Shown piece after piece: positions 24,759 through 33,275 of a stretch of 56,522 nt of DNA (within the stretch, counting starts at the first letter, position 1; every line of letters begins with the position of its first letter). Position numbers and translations under genes: made by a program. The notes under the pieces are model-generated. The model was not told the DNA's origin, searched no databases, and saw only the letters and a program-made list of their open reading frames with translations. Location of the stretch: contig JAPPGG010000011.1 in NCBI GenBank assembly GCA_028875055.1, positions 1-56,522 on the forward strand. Reading direction: 5' to 3'. The DNA is from Chloroflexota bacterium. Its GTDB lineage: Bacteria; Chloroflexota; Dehalococcoidia; Lucifugimonadales; UBA3495.

Positions 24759-26342
24759 ATGAGCCTGAACCTGCCCGACCGCATGAAATTTGGGATATTC
24801 CTGGGCCCCTTCCACCGGGTTGGCGAGAACCCCACCCTGGCTATGGACCGGGACATGGAACTGATCGAGTGGCTGGATTACCTGGGCTATGACGAAGCCT
24901 GGATTGGCGAGCACCACAGCGCGGGTTGGGAAACCATCTCGTCACCCGAGTTATTTATTGCCGCCGCTGCGGAGCGCACCAAGCACATCAAGCTGGGTAC
25001 CGGGGTAATCAGCCTCCCGTATCACCATCCCTTTATGGTGGCCAACCGCATGGTGCAGCTTGACCACATGACCCACGGGCGGGTCATGCTGGGAGTTGGC
25101 CCGGGAGCGCTGCCCGGCGACGCCTACATGATGGGGATTGACCCCACCACCCAGCGGGAAAAGATGGACGAGGCCATGGGCATCATCCTGCGCCTCTTTA
25201 CTGAAGACGAACCGATAACCTACAAGAGCGACTGGTTCGAGCTGCGGGAAGCAATGCTGCAGCTCAAACCCTACCAGCGGCCCTATATGCCCCTGTCGGT
25301 GGCGTCGGTTCAGTCGCCGGCCGGCGTGGCCATGGCCGGAAAGTACGGCGCATCGGTGCTGACCATAACCGTGCCCCGTGACCCCTCGGCCGGCCCGTCT
25401 AACCTGGGCGCTTTGTGGGAAATTGCCGAAACTTCAGCGGCAGAGCATGGGCAAACGGTGGACCGGCATGAGTGGCGGCTGTCCGTCCCCTGCTACCTGG
25501 CCGAAGACCGCGACCAGGCGCTGGAAGAGGTCAAAGTCGGCGCGGGCCGCTATCTCCGCGAATACTCCGAGGGCACCAACGGGCGGAAGGCGGCCTTCGA
25601 CGGTCCCCTGGAAGACGTTGCAGAATTCATGCGCGACAACGGTTCCTGGATTATCGGCACGCCCGACGACTGCATTGAGGGCCTGAACCGGTTGGCCGAG
25701 CAGAGCGGGGGTTACGGCGGCTTCCTGGTCCAGACTATTGACTGGGCCCCTCGAGACAAGATGCTGAAGAGCTTTGAGCTACTGGCCCGCTACGTGATGC
25801 CCCATTTCCAGGGCTCCATCCGCAGCGTCGCAGCGTCCAACCGCTGGGCCGCCGAGCGCCAGGAACTCCTGGTCAGCGGACGGGTCCGGGCAATTGATCG
25901 CGCCCACCAGGTTTATGCGGACCGGCAGGAAACGGGCCCGCAGCAAAACGGCTCCGGTCATGAGAGCGGCGCCGAAGCTAAAGAAGAGGTTCCAAGACCG
26001 CTCTCCCCGGGCAACGGCGCGGTCGGTACGGTCCAGACCCACCGGTCTCCTGGAACAACCCCGGAGGGCGAGTTTGAACTTCCCATACTGGAGGTCCTGT
26101 TCGACCTGGGTGGAAGGGGGCCCACTGAAGCTGTCTTTCAGGGTGTTGAGACCCTGATCGGCGGCTATTTCAAGGAAGGGGACTTTGAGGTTGGCGAAAC
26201 CGGAACCGTCGCATGGCGCACCTCCGCCGAGGTTGCTCGCCAGACCCTGGTCAACTTTGGTCTGGTACGGGTAAACGCCGACGGTGACGCCTGGGAACTG
26301 ACGGAAGAAGGCAAGCGGGAGGCGGCCAAAGCCAAGATTTAG
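24759..26342 (+). CDS. LLM flavin monooxygenase fused to an Mrr_N-like winged helix
   Basis: The protein has 527 residues, with AAGGAGGCG just before ATG 24759. Residues 1 to ~375 are a complete luciferase-like TIM barrel (MKFGIFLGPFHRVGEN, YDEAWIGEHHSAGWE, RVMLGVGPGALPGD). A Gln/Gly/Pro-rich linker follows (about 385-435). The last ~90 residues (ELPILEVLFDLGGRG, then VAWRTSAEVARQTLVNFGLV split as VAWRTSAEVARQ and TLVNFGLV, ending DAWELTEEGKREA) match the N-terminal winged helix-turn-helix domain of Mrr-type restriction proteins. Free LLM proteins are usually 320-400 residues, so this is a true fusion. The role may be oxidation coupled to DNA or protein binding. A long hairpin terminator follows at 26358. 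Confidence 0.8.
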   Translation: MSLNLPDRMKFGIFLGPFHRVGENPTLAMDRDMELIEWLDYLGYDEAWIGEHHSAGWETISSPELFIAAAAERTKHIKLGTGVISLPYHHPFMVANRMVQLDHMTHGRVMLGVGPGALPGDAYMMGIDPTTQREKMDEAMGIILRLFTEDEPITYKSDWFELREAMLQLKPYQRPYMPLSVASVQSPAGVAMAGKYGASVLTITVPRDPSAGPSNLGALWEIAETSAAEHGQTVDRHEWRLSVPCYLAEDRDQALEEVKVGAGRYLREYSEGTNGRKAAFDGPLEDVAEFMRDNGSWIIGTPDDCIEGLNRLAEQSGGYGGFLVQTIDWAPRDKMLKSFELLARYVMPHFQGSIRSVAASNRWAAERQELLVSGRVRAIDRAHQVYADRQETGPQQNGSGHESGAEAKEEVPRPLSPGNGAVGTVQTHRSPGTTPEGEFELPILEVLFDLGGRGPTEAVFQGVETLIGGYFKEGDFEVGETGTVAWRTSAEVARQTLVNFGLVRVNADGDAWELTEEGKREAAKAKI

Positions 26343-26357
26343 TCGGTCAGCGTTTGC

Positions 26358-26404
26358 ATGGATTGAGAGGATTTCACAAGTCGGGAAAAATCCTCTCCAT
26401 CCAT
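26358..26404. terminator. Long bidirectional hairpin between convergent genes
   Basis: ATGGAT plus GAGAGGATTT (26358-26374) pair with AAATCCTCTC plus ATCCAT (26388-26404), with one mismatch, around a 13-base loop. It lies between two convergent genes, and the symmetric A/T ends could serve both directions. Confidence 0.65.
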
Positions 26405-26419
26405 CTTTGAAGTCCGTGC

Positions 26420-27376
26420 CTAGAGGCCCTGACCCACCGTTGCAATCAAATTCAGGCTTCGCTCCACTGATGCCTGGGAGTCGCCGCCCGCCGAAATTGG
26501 GTGGGCCAGAATCTCCGTAGCTCCCCAGTCGAACAGTTCTCGCAGGCGTCCTGCCACCGTTTCCTCGTCTCCAGACAGCACCACGTCCTCAATCATCCCG
26601 TCGCTCCACGCGCTTTCCCGCGCCTCCGGATGGCCCGAGGCGGCAAACATTTCCTGGTAAAAGGGCGAACGGGGGTAGTTGGCCAGTTGGGAGCGGGCCG
26701 CCTCCCGCACTTCCTCGGCGTTCTCGTGGACACACACCGGCGCGTGGGCGATCAGCGGCGGCACATCACGTCCGCCAATTGCGGCTCCTCGCTGCATCTC
26801 CGGCAGTGCCACGTCCCGCAGGTACTGGCCCGGGCACACCCAGCTTATGGCGCCGTCGGCCACCTCGCCACACAACCGGAAAGAACGGCGGCGCAGGGCC
26901 GAGGCCATCACCGGCACGTCCGGCGCCGGCGCCCCGGGCAGGGAACCGTGGCCGTGGTACTGGGTTCCGTCATAGTCCACCTGTCCTTCCCACAGCAATT
27001 GTTTGACCACCTGGATGTATTCGCGCAGGTTGGTAAGCGGCGCGTTGTGCTCAATGCCGAACATGGGTTCAATGCTCACCTTGTGGCTGGGCCCAAGTCC
27101 CAGCCGGAACCGCCCAGGGGCCATCTGCGCCACCACCTGGGTCTGGGCCACTGCCACTATCGGGTGGCGGGGGTAGGTGGGGATGATGCTGGTGCCCATC
27201 AGGATGCGGTCGGTGACGGCCGCCGCCGCCGCAAATGTGGTCAGCGCGTCGGGCCCCGCCCCGCCCGAGGTCAGCCACGCCGCTTCAATTCCCAGTTCTT
27301 CCAGGTGCTGGATACGCGCCACCACGGTCCGGCTGTCACCGCCCATGGCCGCAACGCCAATTCGCTTGTCTGCCAT
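26420..27376 (-). CDS. Luciferase-like flavin/F420 monooxygenase
   Basis: The product is 318 residues from ATG 27376 (MADKRIGVAAMGGDSRTV), with GGAAGGG upstream on the minus strand; a frame reaching 27529 adds 51 unsupported residues. It is an F420-type LLM protein: HLEELGIEAAWLTSGG, then MGTSIIPTYPRHPIVAVAQ, GRFRLGLGPSH, and a NLREYIQVVKQLLWEG segment. It lacks the E-H-H of the other two LLM proteins in the window (AAWLTSGG at that site), as seen in F420-dependent reductases or monooxygenases. Substrate unknown. It is convergent with the LLM-winged-helix gene and divergent from the SMP-30-like gene. Confidence 0.87.
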   Translation of the reverse strand: MADKRIGVAAMGGDSRTVVARIQHLEELGIEAAWLTSGGAGPDALTTFAAAAAVTDRILMGTSIIPTYPRHPIVAVAQTQVVAQMAPGRFRLGLGPSHKVSIEPMFGIEHNAPLTNLREYIQVVKQLLWEGQVDYDGTQYHGHGSLPGAPAPDVPVMASALRRRSFRLCGEVADGAISWVCPGQYLRDVALPEMQRGAAIGGRDVPPLIAHAPVCVHENAEEVREAARSQLANYPRSPFYQEMFAASGHPEARESAWSDGMIEDVVLSGDEETVAGRLRELFDWGATEILAHPISAGGDSQASVERSLNLIATVGQGL

Positions 27377-27697
27377 ATCAATTACCCTTCCTGATTGATG
27401 ATTTTCGGGCAGATTAGCATTGGCTTTGGGAATTAGCAACTGGGCGGAAGCCCCTGCCAATGGTGGTTCAGTTAGTGAAGGAATATTTCCGAAGTCCGGT
27501 CGTCTTTGGCGCCCCGGCAGGCGCAGCACAGGCTGGTCAAACCACTGCCGCAGGGGTTTTCGAAAGTGCCAGGACGAACGAAGGAACAGACTCTACCCGG
27601 ATTGCCTAAAGGCCCTGTCCGAGCCTGCCCCCGTTCTTGACACCCCACCTGCCCCAACCTAAAATCCCACCCATCCTGCCGCCTGGAGAAATCAATA
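27377..27697. other. Divergent intergenic region
   Basis: It lies between the divergent LLM and SMP-30-like genes and must hold both promoters, but no clear -35/-10 pair stands out. Frames here on both strands have no recognisable homology, and no RNA gene was recognised. Confidence 0.4.
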
Positions 27698-28606
27698 GTG
27701 ACCTGGGACTTTCAACGGGTTGCCGGCCCTTACGGCAGCCCTACCGACGGCCCCGTTTGGGACGGGGAAGCGCTGCTGTTTACCCAGCTTACTTTCCCCT
27801 TTAACGTCGCCAATAACCGTATCCTTCGCTACGACCCGGCGACCGGCGATGTAACCGACTTCCGCCGCTGGACCAACCGCACCATGGGCCTGGCCTTCTC
27901 CCGCTCCGGTGAGCTTTACGGGGCCCAGAGCGGCGGCCGCAGGCTGGTGCGGTTTAACGCTGACGGCAGCACCTCGCCCCTGGCCCACAAGCTGGACGGC
28001 ATCTACCACAACCAGCCCAGGGACCTGGTGGTGGACAGCCGGGACCGCATCTGGTTCTGCGACCCTCACGGCGACTTGCGGGAAGCCATGAATCCCCAAA
28101 TCCACGACAAGCTGGACCACGCCTCGGTCCTGCGGCTGGAAGCCCCAATCCTGGACGCGCCCATTACCCGCGTCACCTACGACACCGATTCTCCCATGGC
28201 CCTCCTGCTGTCGCCGGACGAGTCCACCCTCTACCTGGCGGAAAGCAGCGAAGCCCCCGACGGTCCCCGGGAGCTGCGCGCCTACCCCATCCTCGAAGAT
28301 GGCTCGGTGGGCCAGTACCATTTGCTCCACACCTTTGGCCGGGACGGAGGTCCGGGCCGTGGCGGTTTCCACCGCGGTATCTATGGCATGTGCCTGGACG
28401 GAGACGGCAATATCGTAGCGGTGGCCGGAGGAGGGGAAGCGGGCCCTGGCCCCATGGTCTATGTAATCACGCCGCAAGGGCGCATTCTGCAATCCCAGCC
28501 CTTGCCCCAGGAACCAACCAATTGCGCCTTTGGCGGCGCCGGTTCTGCCGACCTGTATGTGACGACTGCTGACGGCAGCTTGTACCGCGCTTCCGGGGTT
28601 GGTTGA
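27698..28606 (+). CDS. SMP-30/gluconolactonase-like beta-propeller
   Basis: The protein has 302 residues from a GTG start at 27698 (GGAGA upstream). It has the SMP-30/LRE order: TDGPVWDGEALLFTQ, RILRYDPATGDV, a MGLAFSRSGELYGAQ strand, NQPRDLVVDSRDRIWFCDP and a late GIYGMCLDGDGNIVAV strand. In this family a Glu and Asn/Asp residues bind calcium and the active site hydrolyses lactones; D and N residues in NQPRDLVV and STLYLAES fit. No signal peptide is visible. It is probably a lactone hydrolase in sugar or aromatic metabolism, but the specificity is unknown. Confidence 0.82.
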   Translation: MTWDFQRVAGPYGSPTDGPVWDGEALLFTQLTFPFNVANNRILRYDPATGDVTDFRRWTNRTMGLAFSRSGELYGAQSGGRRLVRFNADGSTSPLAHKLDGIYHNQPRDLVVDSRDRIWFCDPHGDLREAMNPQIHDKLDHASVLRLEAPILDAPITRVTYDTDSPMALLLSPDESTLYLAESSEAPDGPRELRAYPILEDGSVGQYHLLHTFGRDGGPGRGGFHRGIYGMCLDGDGNIVAVAGGGEAGPGPMVYVITPQGRILQSQPLPQEPTNCAFGGAGSADLYVTTADGSLYRASGVG

Positions 28607-28680
28607 GGTTCATGACGATCCCCCGGCGCCGCAGGTCATCGAGGGTTCTCTGCGCCTGCACCTGAACTGAAGGAGGAAAC

Positions 28681-29532
28681 ATGGTTTCCGGACCCACTGC
28701 ACCAGACATGGAAAAGACTATTGCCCTGCTTCGAACCGAGGCCGACGCCCTGGCCGATTTCCTGGCCGGCCTGGACACCCAGGGCTGGGGACGGCAAAGC
28801 GCCTGCTCGGCCTGGACGGTAGCCGACGCGGCGGCCCATATCGCCCAGGGTTCCCAGGGCTCTTCCCTGGCGCTGACCCGCGCCCAGGGCGACGACCCGT
28901 CGCCGCCGGAAGGCCAGCGGCTGCTGGATGCCGGCGACCGCGCCTCGGAAAGCACCGCGGACCGCGCCAGGGCATTCAGCGCGGGCAAGGAGGCCGCCGA
29001 ACTGGTCCAGGCATATCGGGAAGGGTCAGACCGGCTGGTGGCGACTGCCCTGGCGCTGCGCCCCGAGGACTGGGAGAAGCCCTCCTTCCACCGCCGGGGC
29101 ATCATCCCCGTGCACGAGAACATCACCCGCCGTATCCAGGAGATTGCCATCCACGGCTGGGACATTCGTTCTGCCTTCGACCCGGCCGCCGAAATTTCCG
29201 AGGCCGGGGCGCAGGAAGTAGCCACCGTTGCCCACCGCTGGCTGGGTGTCTGCTTCGTTTCCCTGGAGGGCGGCGCCAACGCCCGCTTCCGTTTCGAGGT
29301 TTCGGGGCCCAACGCCTTTAGCGAGGATGTGGTGCTGGAGGGGAATTCTTTCCGCATTGAACCGGCGGGAAACGCGGCCCCAGACGTTACTTTCCGCGCC
29401 AATACCAGCGCCTACGTGTTGCTGGTTTACGGGCGGCTGGACATTAGCTCCGGCTCGGTCCCCGTCCAACTGGAAATTGACGGGCCGCTGGAAACGGCGC
29501 TGCTCTTCACCCGAAGTTTCCAGGGGTATTAG
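28681..29532 (+). CDS. Maleylpyruvate-isomerase-like (DinB-fold) protein
   Basis: This 283-residue protein has AGGAGGAAAC before ATG 28681. The N-terminal four-helix part (LRTEADALADFLAGLDTQGW, given as LRTEADALADFLAG and LDTQGW; CSAWTVADAAAHIAQG; RRIQEIAIHGWDIRSAF) carries histidines in AAHIAQ and AIHGWD that could bind a metal, as in the mycothiol-dependent maleylpyruvate isomerase/DinB fold. The C-terminal ~100 residues (RFRFEVSGPNAF, VTFRANTSAYVLLVYGRLD) form an SCP2-like domain, as in the MDMPI C-terminal region. Family members use thiol cofactors and act in gentisate or other aromatic pathways, but many have no known reaction. Confidence 0.7.
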   Translation: MVSGPTAPDMEKTIALLRTEADALADFLAGLDTQGWGRQSACSAWTVADAAAHIAQGSQGSSLALTRAQGDDPSPPEGQRLLDAGDRASESTADRARAFSAGKEAAELVQAYREGSDRLVATALALRPEDWEKPSFHRRGIIPVHENITRRIQEIAIHGWDIRSAFDPAAEISEAGAQEVATVAHRWLGVCFVSLEGGANARFRFEVSGPNAFSEDVVLEGNSFRIEPAGNAAPDVTFRANTSAYVLLVYGRLDISSGSVPVQLEIDGPLETALLFTRSFQGY

Positions 29533-29591
29533 CCGGACCTTCCAGGGTTGCCAGGGGGAAGGCCACCAACTTTGACGAGTCCCTGAAAGTG

Positions 29592-29621
29592 AAAGGGCCG
29601 GGGTAGCTGCCCCGGCCCTTT
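29592..29621. terminator. Strong bidirectional terminator between convergent genes
   Basis: AAAGGGCCGGGG (29592-29603) pairs with CCCCGGCCCTTT (29610-29621) around TAGCTG, a perfect 12-bp stem with A/T ends on both sides. It lies between the convergent 28681 and 29677 genes. Confidence 0.85.
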
Positions 29622-29676
29622 GGTTTGTCCAGCCAGCAGTAATATACAGCCAGCCCGTTAATCCAGGGTGTGACAT

Positions 29677-30369
29677 CTAGGCCGTCGCCCAGTCAACCCC
29701 GTTCAGCACGATCTTCTGGAACTCCGGTGTCTCAAAGCTGCGGCCGTCATGTCCCAGCAGCAGCACGAAGACCTTGCCGTCGCCGTAGCTGCGGGTCCAG
29801 GCCAAGGGGTAAGTCCCGCCGGCCATGAAGGTGGGGGCGCGGTCCGGTCCCCAGGGCCAGGTGCCCTCTTCCGAATCGCCGGTCAGGAAGATGTCGTTGC
29901 CCTCGCCGTAGGCCAGTCCCATGTAAAGCTCATCGTTGGTGGAGAAGTCAGAAACGCCCGCAACCCCGGGATGGCTGGCCTGGCTGACGTTCACCGTGAA
30001 CTCGCCGTAGGGCGGATGGTAGCTGGTTCCCGATATCCAGCCGCCGCCGGTTATCTCGTGGTACTCAGGCCAGGTGGCGGAAAGGCAGGTGGATATGTGG
30101 ATGCAGACGAAGCCCTTGCCTGCCTTGATGTAGTTGGCCATGCCCTCGCACTCTGCGGGTTCCAGGGCCCAGTCGCCGAAACCGGCAATATTTTCGCGAC
30201 GGGTGTTGAAAACCAGGGCGTCATAGCTGTTCAGCTCTTCCGCATTGGCCAGCGCCGAGGCGTCTTCGGTCACGGTCACTTCGTGGCCCGCGGCGGTCAG
30301 AAAGCTGTTCAGGATGGGAGTAGATTCCTCGTAGGGGTGTCGCCCCCCGCTGATTACCAGTAATTTCAC
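29677..30369 (-). CDS. ThuA-like domain protein
   Basis: This 230-residue protein has the ThuA glutamine-amidotransferase-like fold: KLLVISGGRHPYEESTPIL at the N-terminus, YDALVFNTRRENI, GKGFVCIHISTC (cysteine-histidine pair after a strand), YHEITGGGW, and FVLLLGHDGRSFETPEFQKI at the end. ThuA-type proteins are linked to trehalose/sugar utilisation, and their catalytic role is not firm. No signal peptide or membrane segment is seen. It is on the minus strand and may be transcribed with the upstream M19 dipeptidase gene, 138 bases away, where a family E repeat lies. Confidence 0.8.
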   Translation of the reverse strand: MKLLVISGGRHPYEESTPILNSFLTAAGHEVTVTEDASALANAEELNSYDALVFNTRRENIAGFGDWALEPAECEGMANYIKAGKGFVCIHISTCLSATWPEYHEITGGGWISGTSYHPPYGEFTVNVSQASHPGVAGVSDFSTNDELYMGLAYGEGNDIFLTGDSEEGTWPWGPDRAPTFMAGGTYPLAWTRSYGDGKVFVLLLGHDGRSFETPEFQKIVLNGVDWATA

Positions 30370-30410
30370 TGAATCATACCTCCGGTTCTGATTTTGGTAA
30401 CCCGGTTCAA

Positions 30411-30452
30411 TCTTCCCTCGCCTCGGGGAGAGGGGCCGGGGGTGAGGGGTAT
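30411..30452 (+). repeat. Dispersed repeat family E, copy 1
   Basis: Runs of CCCTCGCC..GGGGAGAGGGGCC..GGGGGTGAGGGG are a widespread GC-rich bacterial intergenic repeat; in one frame it encodes SPRGEGPGVRG, the telltale peptide. A related copy is at 49892-49927. Confidence 0.6.
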
Positions 30453-30507
30453 CCTTGCCCCGCCAGCTGTCGGCCCATTATACACCGCAGCCCCCGCTGG
30501 GTGCGGA

Positions 30508-31620
30508 CTACCCCATCACCCGCCGGAAGAAGTCCAGCGCATTTCCGCCCACAATCTTCAATATGTCCTGGTCCGAGTGGCCCCGGCTGATGAGTCCCCG
30601 GATGATGTTCCCGCCGTCGGCCGGCGATTCCAGCCCGTCCAGGTAGGGTGCGGGCAGTTCCTCGTAGGAACGGTTCAGCACGTAGTGGTGGAAGTCCACG
30701 TGGTCGCCCACGTTGGTGTCCGTACCGATGGCCACATGGTCCACGCCCACCAGGTTGACCATGTAGTCGTAGTGGTCCAGTACGCAGTTAATGTCCTGCT
30801 TCGGGTCGTCGCTCAGGGAGTTGGGGACGGCGGTGATGGCGATCAGCCCACCCTTGCGGGCACAGGCCGCCAGTTCCTCGTCCCTGCGGGTGCGGGTGGT
30901 GGGTCGCAGGGTGTAGGAGGCGTTGTGGCTGAAGGTAATGGGAACTTCGGAAAACTCGATGGCGTCCATGGCTGTGGGGATCGAGGCGTGGGAGACGTCA
31001 ATGCACATGCCAAGCTGGTTCATTCGCTTCACCACCTCCACACCAAACTCGCTCAGCCCGCCGGCATTGCGCTCATTCTGCCCGTCGCCGATATAATTCT
31101 TTCGGTTATAGGTCAGACCGGCCAGGCGGACTCCCGCGCTGTAGAGAATGTCGAGGCGGTTGATGTCGTTGCCGATGGCCAGGTGTTCCAGGGTGGGCAT
31201 GAAGCCGATTTTGCCCTGCTGCCGCGCCGCTTCGATATCATCCGCATTCGTCACCCTGACCACGTCTTCCTGCCGGTCCACGTCCGACAGCATCAACCCC
31301 ACCTCGGTGAGAATGTCGTCGAACTCGGCAAAGGACATATCCGGGTTGCTTACCAGGCACCGGAACATGTTGGCCGTGGTTACCGCCGTCCACCCCCCCT
31401 GCCGCACCGCCTCGTAGCCCCAGCCGTAGATGTTGGCGCGCAGGTATTCGGTCAGACGGCTGACGTCTTCGGGCAGGATCATGGGATGCTGGTGGACGTC
31501 GATCATCACCGCCTCTTCCGCCAGCCGCCGGTAGCGGACTTCCTGGGCGGCATCCAGGGGCACCCGACTGGAGGGGACGCGGTCTATTTCCCGGGCCAGG
31601 GGTATAGATGGTGAGGTCAT
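30508..31620 (-). CDS. Peptidase M19 (membrane dipeptidase family)
   Basis: This 370-residue protein is an M19 metallo-dipeptidase homologue. Metal-ligand regions are MIDVHQHPM (residues about 39-47, H-x-H), FMPTLEHLAIGND with the bridging-type glutamate, IDVSHAS, and FSHNASYTLRP. The C-terminal HVAIGTDTN aspartate and GGNALDFFRR fit the family. Some members cleave dipeptides, and others act on related amides. In the normal family the first motif is D-x-H-x-D. H replaces the last position here (DVHQH), an altered metal site. No signal peptide is seen. It precedes the ThuA-like gene on the same strand. Confidence 0.85.
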   Translation of the reverse strand: MTSPSIPLAREIDRVPSSRVPLDAAQEVRYRRLAEEAVMIDVHQHPMILPEDVSRLTEYLRANIYGWGYEAVRQGGWTAVTTANMFRCLVSNPDMSFAEFDDILTEVGLMLSDVDRQEDVVRVTNADDIEAARQQGKIGFMPTLEHLAIGNDINRLDILYSAGVRLAGLTYNRKNYIGDGQNERNAGGLSEFGVEVVKRMNQLGMCIDVSHASIPTAMDAIEFSEVPITFSHNASYTLRPTTRTRRDEELAACARKGGLIAITAVPNSLSDDPKQDINCVLDHYDYMVNLVGVDHVAIGTDTNVGDHVDFHHYVLNRSYEELPAPYLDGLESPADGGNIIRGLISRGHSDQDILKIVGGNALDFFRRVMG

Positions 31621-31636
31621 TTACTACCCTCGCATA

Positions 31637-31740
31637 CCAGTAGTTCAACTGGATTGTATTGATGGGTTGGGGCAAGACCGTCTTTCCCGCGTAGACGGGA
31701 ACTGGGTCGGGGCAAATCCGTCGTTCCCGCCTGCGCGGGA
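31637..31740 (-). repeat. Dispersed repeat family B, copy 2 (reverse orientation)
   Basis: It begins CCAGTAGTTCAACTGG with ATTGTATTGATGGG and continues through two TTCCCGCxxxGCGGGAA-type words. It matches the 42860-43010 copy in reverse orientation. Only one terminal inverted repeat is clear. Confidence 0.65.
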
Positions 31741-31749
31741 ACCTCGGGG

Positions 31750-31986
31750 TCAGGGCCAGAGCTTGATGACTGCGATGACGAGGGTAGCCGTGGAGAAAGC
31801 GGAACCAACAATCCAGCGAGTGAGCCGCAGTTCGGCGGCCTGGATTTCGGCCCGCATTTCCTGGCGCAGCGCGCCTATTGAGGCTTGATGCTCTTCCCGT
31901 GTGACCATGTTGTTAACCACGGTGGCGAACATCTCAAAGGCGCCCTCCAGCCGGCTAATGCGCTCCTCGTGGGAACCGGTAGTCAT
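31750..31986 (-). CDS. Small coiled-coil protein with C-terminal membrane anchor
   Basis: The protein has 78 residues from ATG 31986 (GAGGAAAC upstream). The first ~55 residues are a likely coiled coil (ERISRLEGAFEMFATVVNNM, given as ERISRLEGAFEM and FATVVNNM; then ALRQEMRAEIQAAELRL). A single hydrophobic helix ends the protein (WIVGSAFSTATLVIAVIKLW, given as WIVGSAFSTATL and VIAVIKLW), so it is a tail-anchored membrane protein with the coiled coil in the cytoplasm. It resembles small XhlA-like or DUF1640-type proteins, but no specific function is known. Confidence 0.65.
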   Translation of the reverse strand: MTTGSHEERISRLEGAFEMFATVVNNMVTREEHQASIGALRQEMRAEIQAAELRLTRWIVGSAFSTATLVIAVIKLWP

Positions 31987-32189
31987 AGTGTTTCCTCAAT
32001 CGCTCGGGTGACGCCAACTTGGGAAGAGTCTAACTGTAAGGCAAGTATAAAGTAGCGCAAACGGTGGTCAATGGCAAGGTTGATGCCTGCGGCCGTACCG
32101 CATGAGCCGCCTCTCTATTCCCTTGCCCCCATAGGGCCAACAGTATAAGATAGGCGGGAAATTTCCCCCGTTCCCAGCAGGAGGAGTCA

Positions 32190-33101
32190 ATGACCACCCC
32201 GGACATCAAGCCCATCGACATACATATCCATCCCTTCACCCAGGAAACCTGCCTGGGACACGGGCCTTCCTACACCGAGGCCCACTACGACTTCTTTGGC
32301 CGCAGCCCCGAGGCGCCCCACCACGGTAAGCAGTTCATCACCATCGACGAGACCTACGAGACCTTCCAGGAAGCGGGGGTGGACAAGGCCGTCATCGTTA
32401 ACATGGTGTCCTATAACCAGTGGGGGCGGGCCCTGCCCAACGATTACCTGGCCCTGTACGCCGAGAAGTATCCCGACCTGTTCATTCCCTTCGCCGGAGT
32501 GGACCCCCACATGGGTCCTCTGGCCCTGCGCGAGATTGAGCGGGCCGCCACCGAACTGGGCTGCAAGGGCCTGAAGTTCCACCCCGCCTACCAGGAGTTC
32601 TGCCCCAACGACAAGCCCCTGATGTGGGACATCTACGCTAAGTGCGTGGAACTGGACATCGCCATCCTGGTCCATACCGGCACCACCCGTATGACCCGTT
32701 GTACCATCAATGGCTGCCGTCCTGTAATGCTGGACGACGTGGCCACCGCCTTTCCCGACCTGCGCATCATTATGACCCATTTCGGCTGGCCCTGGACCGA
32801 GGAAGGCCTGGCCGTTTGCTGGCGGCACGAGAACGTTTACATGGACCTGTCCGGCTGGCTGCCTCGCTACATTTACGCCACCCAGCCCATAGTCTTCCAG
32901 TATATGAACACGGTGCTGCAGGACAAGCTGGTCTTCGGCAGCGACTACCCCGCCATCAACCCCAAGGTGTGGCTGGACGACTACCAGAAAATCGTCGACA
33001 ACGGCTTCGACTGGGGCGGCGCCCACCGGACCATCAAGCCGGAAGTGTATGAGAAGTTCGTGCGGGGCAATGCGGTTAAGGCTTTGAAGCTGGAGAGTTA
33101 G
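32190..33101 (+). CDS. Amidohydrolase-2 family metal-dependent hydrolase
   Basis: The protein has 303 residues, with AGGAGG before ATG 32190. It belongs to the amidohydrolase_2 (PF04909) TIM-barrel group, related to aromatic acid decarboxylases such as ACMSD and gamma-resorcylate decarboxylase. Metal ligands are H-x-H (DIHIHPF, about residues 10-15), H in LKFHPAYQ, H in LVHTGTTR or MTHFGWPW, and D in FGSDYPAIN. It could decarboxylate or hydrolyse an aromatic or heterocyclic acid. It is followed by a PaaK-like CoA ligase gene, consistent with aromatic acid catabolism. Confidence 0.85.
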   Translation: MTTPDIKPIDIHIHPFTQETCLGHGPSYTEAHYDFFGRSPEAPHHGKQFITIDETYETFQEAGVDKAVIVNMVSYNQWGRALPNDYLALYAEKYPDLFIPFAGVDPHMGPLALREIERAATELGCKGLKFHPAYQEFCPNDKPLMWDIYAKCVELDIAILVHTGTTRMTRCTINGCRPVMLDDVATAFPDLRIIMTHFGWPWTEEGLAVCWRHENVYMDLSGWLPRYIYATQPIVFQYMNTVLQDKLVFGSDYPAINPKVWLDDYQKIVDNGFDWGGAHRTIKPEVYEKFVRGNAVKALKLES

Positions 33102-33275
33102 ACAACCTGGAGTTAACAGTCAGAAATCAGAAATAACTGCCCATCGGTAAGAAGCGCGTCTTCTCCAGACCTGCACCCTCCTATCCTGTGAAGTAAAGGA
33201 TTTTGGTCAGAATTGCCCCGGAATCCCGGTTCTTGATTGACAGCTTCCAATCCTGATGTGTGACGGAGGTTTCCC

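Noticed and set aside
30394-31614. Plus-strand 406-codon frame opposite the M19 dipeptidase
   Set aside because: It begins in a GC-rich repeat (SPRGEGPGVRG) and shadows the M19 gene.
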